Of a stretch of 9,383 bases of DNA, positions 6,631 to 9,383 are shown one piece after another. This DNA comes from Prevotella sp. CAG:891 (GTDB lineage: Bacteria > Bacteroidota > Bacteroidia > Bacteroidales > Bacteroidaceae). The notes beneath the pieces are model-generated. The model was not told the DNA's origin, did no database searches, and worked only from the letters and a program-made list of their open reading frames with translations. The first letter of the stretch is position 1; every line of letters starts with the position of its first letter. Location: assembly GCA_000437675.1 (NCBI GenBank), contig FR901707.1:23989-33371 (forward strand). Reading direction: 5' to 3'. The translations under genes and the position numbers were made by a program.

Positions 6631-9383
6631 ATGAAAAAAAACTATTTACTCCTTACTCTGAAAATCAGAACCATTGCTTCGCTTTGTCGGGCAATGCGCA
6701 TCAGCATGCTCGTTTGGCTGCTCGTCATGGGCGGTTTGGCCGACGTGCGCGCCGACGTCATCACCGGACGCGTGGTCGACAAGGACTCGGGCGAACCCCT
6801 TGAAGAAGTCCAGATAGAACTGGGCGATATGAAAGGCACCACCTTTTACATTCACCACTTTGCGACCGACAGCCTTGGACGCTTTACCACCTGCAATGCC
6901 GATGGTGAGTACAGCATCATCGAGTTCAGCCTGCTTGGCTACCACAGCCAAAAGAAAAAACTCATGCTGCTGGGCGGCGAAAAGGATACGCTCCGGTTGG
7001 GCGACATTCGCCTGGGCCTGTCGGACATCATGCTGCGCAATGCCGAAGTCCGGGCCCGTGCGCGTACCTTTGTGGTGCGCGGCGACACGGTGGTGTTCAA
7101 CCCCAAGGCCTTCCGACTGGCCGAAGGGGCACGCCTCGACGAACTCATTGCCAAACTGCCGGGCGTCACCTCAAAAGACGGCACCCTGGAGTGGATGGGA
7201 AAGCCCATACGCATACTCATGGAGGGTAAGGAACTTTTCGGCAACACGTCGCTCCTTACCCAAACACTGCCGGCCGAAGCGGTGGAGCACATCAAGGCGT
7301 ACGACAAGGCCGACGACATGGAAAAGCGAACGGGTAAAAAGGACGGCAACGAGGACTATGTGCTCGACCTGAAAATTAAACCGGGATTTCTGGAACGCTG
7401 GTATGGCGAGGCGGAAACGGTCTACGAAACAAAGGACAAATACAAGGTGCGCGGCGACGCTACCTACCTTTCGACACACGACCCCTTCCTGGTGTCGGCC
7501 AACGTGGGCAACAACAACAGCTTTCTACACGACCGCGGCTTCTGGGGATATACTCGCGGCGGAGGCTTGGGCAACGGCAAACAGCAGATGGGGGCCGTGG
7601 CCTACAAACACGCCTGGGAACGCAAACAGGGCGGGCGCACGCTCGACAACTTCGTGACCGTCGACGTAAACCTGCCGCACAACGATAGTTGGGACGACTC
7701 CGGATCGGCCACCGAGGTTTTCCGGCCGGGTACCGACCGCACCTTTACGCACAACCTCCGACACTCGTGGAACCACTCCTTCCGCCCCAAAGGAAACTTC
7801 CAGGCCGAACTGCGCACCGACACAATGACGCTCATCAAAATCAAGGCCGAGGGGGCTTTCGAAAAAAAACGGTATACCAAAAGCTTGCGCGAAGGGGTGT
7901 TTACGGCCAATCCTTACGACTTGTTCAAAAATCCGCTCAATGCCTTGTTCAGCCACCCCGACAGTCTGGCGCTGCTGCCCATCACCACGGTACGCACGCT
8001 CGACGATTTTGCCTCGGAAACCGATGTGTTCAACGGTAAATTTTCGGCCAGTTACAGCCGACAACTGAAACGCAAGGCTTCGATTGATTTGTCGGCAAAC
8101 TACAATTATTACGAACAGCGCGAAAACTCGTTTACCGACCGCTACTTCGACTACTTCACCGACGCGCAGCCCGACGTGCGCGAACACCAGATGGGACGCA
8201 AACCCGAACACTATCACCGCTTCGACCTTTCGGCCAACTTCCGCCAATGGTGGGGCAAAAACGTGCAGTTTGCGGCTGCCTACCGCTCGAACTACCACTA
8301 CGGAACCTCGACGCTCAACCTCTTCGACCTGCACCTGCTCACCGGCGGCTACGACCCCACGCGCCCCGTGCCCGAGGAATTGCTGCGCGACGTGCTCGAC
8401 AAGGCAAACTCCTACCGCGACGAACAGCAAAATGCCAGCCACGAAATGAACGTGAACCTCGAAGTGAACTTGGGTAAATGGCGCATCAAACCCGCCGTTT
8501 CGGTGATTTACAACCACGAACAGAGCGACTACGACCGCGGCCGCCTCGACACCCTTGCCTCGCGTCGCTACTGGTTGGTGCATCCGAACCTGAACCTCAC
8601 CTTCAAGCCTACGAAGACGGCTGTGTTCGACGCCTCGTACTCGTACAACGAATGGGAACCCTCGCTGTTGAGCACTCTGGCCTACTACGACGACAACAAT
8701 CCGCTGCACACGAGCGAGGGTAACCCGAACCTGCGCCGTTTGGGCACACACAACGCGTCGGTGGGTCTGCGTGCCAATTTGCCCAAGCATCAGCAGGTGG
8801 TGAAGTTGAACCTGAGCTACTACAAAAAGGTCGACCCGCTGTCGAGCCTCATTCAGTACAACACGCAAACCGGTGCCTACCACTCCCAAACCATCAACAT
8901 TCGCGGCGGCGAGGGCTGGAATCTGAGCAGCAACTACACGCAGTATTTCAAGGAGGCATGGGAGTTTTCGAACGACCTGGGACTGCGTTTTGCCACCGAC
9001 TACTCCTACCTGCAGCAAACCGAAAACATGCCGCGCCCCCTGCTCAACCGCCAACGGAGCTACAACCTGACGGAATCGGCCTACGTTACTTACCGCACTG
9101 ATGCCTTTAACGTGACCCTGGGCGGTAACTACTCCCTGACGCGCTACGACAACAACGCCTACGAATCGGCCGTCGATCAAACCATGCGCTACAATGCCTA
9201 CCTGACCGGCGAATACCGCTGGCGCAGCTTTGCCTTCAAAACCGACTTCCGCCTACAGGGCTTTTCGGGCTACGACACGCCCGAACTCGACCGCCTCGTT
9301 CCGCTGTGGAACGTCAGCGCCGAATACAAATTCCTGCGCAACAAGGCCGTGCTGAAAGCGGGCTTCAACGACCTGCTGAACCG
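6631..9383 (+). CDS. Outer-membrane beta-barrel (TonB-dependent-receptor-like) protein, 3' end missing
   Basis: The frame opens at ATG 6631 and stays open for 917 codons to the window edge. A signal peptide is likely: a long basic beginning, a hydrophobic core at about residues 24-36 and a probable cut after Ala41. Residues 43 to about 128 (ITGRVVDKDSGEPLEEV, then a Gly-Tyr segment) form a carboxypeptidase-regulatory-like beta-sandwich. Residues 136-235 resemble the plug-like segment of the Bacteroidetes barrel family (GDTVVFNPKAF at 151-161, LDELIAKLPGV at 169-179). The rest is rich in alternating aromatic/polar strands, as in a beta-barrel. The visible end, NDLLNR, recalls the motif near the C-terminus of this family, so only a few dozen residues are probably missing. 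Substrate unknown; no SusD-like partner is visible. Later starts at Met22 or Met26 would also leave a workable signal peptide. Confidence 0.88.
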   Translation, partial: MKKNYLLLTLKIRTIASLCRAMRISMLVWLLVMGGLADVRADVITGRVVDKDSGEPLEEVQIELGDMKGTTFYIHHFATDSLGRFTTCNADGEYSIIEFSLLGYHSQKKKLMLLGGEKDTLRLGDIRLGLSDIMLRNAEVRARARTFVVRGDTVVFNPKAFRLAEGARLDELIAKLPGVTSKDGTLEWMGKPIRILMEGKELFGNTSLLTQTLPAEAVEHIKAYDKADDMEKRTGKKDGNEDYVLDLKIKPGFLERWYGEAETVYETKDKYKVRGDATYLSTHDPFLVSANVGNNNSFLHDRGFWGYTRGGGLGNGKQQMGAVAYKHAWERKQGGRTLDNFVTVDVNLPHNDSWDDSGSATEVFRPGTDRTFTHNLRHSWNHSFRPKGNFQAELRTDTMTLIKIKAEGAFEKKRYTKSLREGVFTANPYDLFKNPLNALFSHPDSLALLPITTVRTLDDFASETDVFNGKFSASYSRQLKRKASIDLSANYNYYEQRENSFTDRYFDYFTDAQPDVREHQMGRKPEHYHRFDLSANFRQWWGKNVQFAAAYRSNYHYGTSTLNLFDLHLLTGGYDPTRPVPEELLRDVLDKANSYRDEQQNASHEMNVNLEVNLGKWRIKPAVSVIYNHEQSDYDRGRLDTLASRRYWLVHPNLNLTFKPTKTAVFDASYSYNEWEPSLLSTLAYYDDNNPLHTSEGNPNLRRLGTHNASVGLRANLPKHQQVVKLNLSYYKKVDPLSSLIQYNTQTGAYHSQTINIRGGEGWNLSSNYTQYFKEAWEFSNDLGLRFATDYSYLQQTENMPRPLLNRQRSYNLTESAYVTYRTDAFNVTLGGNYSLTRYDNNAYESAVDQTMRYNAYLTGEYRWRSFAFKTDFRLQGFSGYDTPELDRLVPLWNVSAEYKFLRNKAVLKAGFNDLLN

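Noticed and set aside
7525..9180. 551-codon open frame on the minus strand
   Set aside because: It is antisense to the outer-membrane barrel gene. Its valine-rich, motif-free translation looks like a mirror of that gene's codon use.
1..9383. Defence system, CRISPR array, mobile element or phage genes
   Set aside because: No direct-repeat array, transposase, integrase, nuclease or toxin-antitoxin-like frame is visible; all sizeable coding space is taken by known families.

Overview
The window looks like chromosomal DNA from a member of the Bacteroidota, most likely a Bacteroidales species of the Prevotella/Porphyromonas/Bacteroides kind. Three things point there: the outer-membrane protein on the right belongs to a family typical of that phylum; none of the visible starts has a purine-rich Shine-Dalgarno sequence; and the promoters fit the Bacteroidetes consensus TTTG-N19-TAnnTTTG, exactly so before uvrA. 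No tRNA, rRNA, CRISPR array, insertion sequence or phage gene is visible.

Left part (1-1882, minus strand): histidine breakdown. ftcD encodes the bifunctional formiminotransferase-cyclodeaminase that passes the formimino group of histidine-derived formiminoglutamate to tetrahydrofolate. It is followed by a terminator-like hairpin and then by the first 14 codons of another minus-strand gene at the window edge, tentatively urocanate hydratase (hutU). The two genes share a similar sequence just before their start codons.

Middle (1883-6431): a 267-bp divergent intergenic region separates ftcD from uvrA, which is read rightwards. UvrA is the damage-recognition ATPase of nucleotide excision repair; this one lacks the first CxxC of its N-terminal cysteine cluster. 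A flavodiiron protein (oxygen and/or nitric oxide reductase) follows 91 bp later with no terminator between, so the two may be cotranscribed. A strong intrinsic terminator closes this unit.

Right part (6432-9383): an AT-rich promoter region precedes a large outer-membrane beta-barrel protein with a signal peptide and a carboxypeptidase-regulatory-like N-terminal domain. It starts at 6631, stays open for 917 codons and runs off the window, probably only a few dozen residues short of its end. The long minus-strand open frame opposite it is a shadow.

Overall this is mostly ordinary housekeeping and anaerobe-lifestyle content. I see no new multi-gene system. The points most worth checking are the UvrA cysteine loss, the terminator/attenuator and shared leaders in the histidine genes, and the unannotated partial barrel gene.
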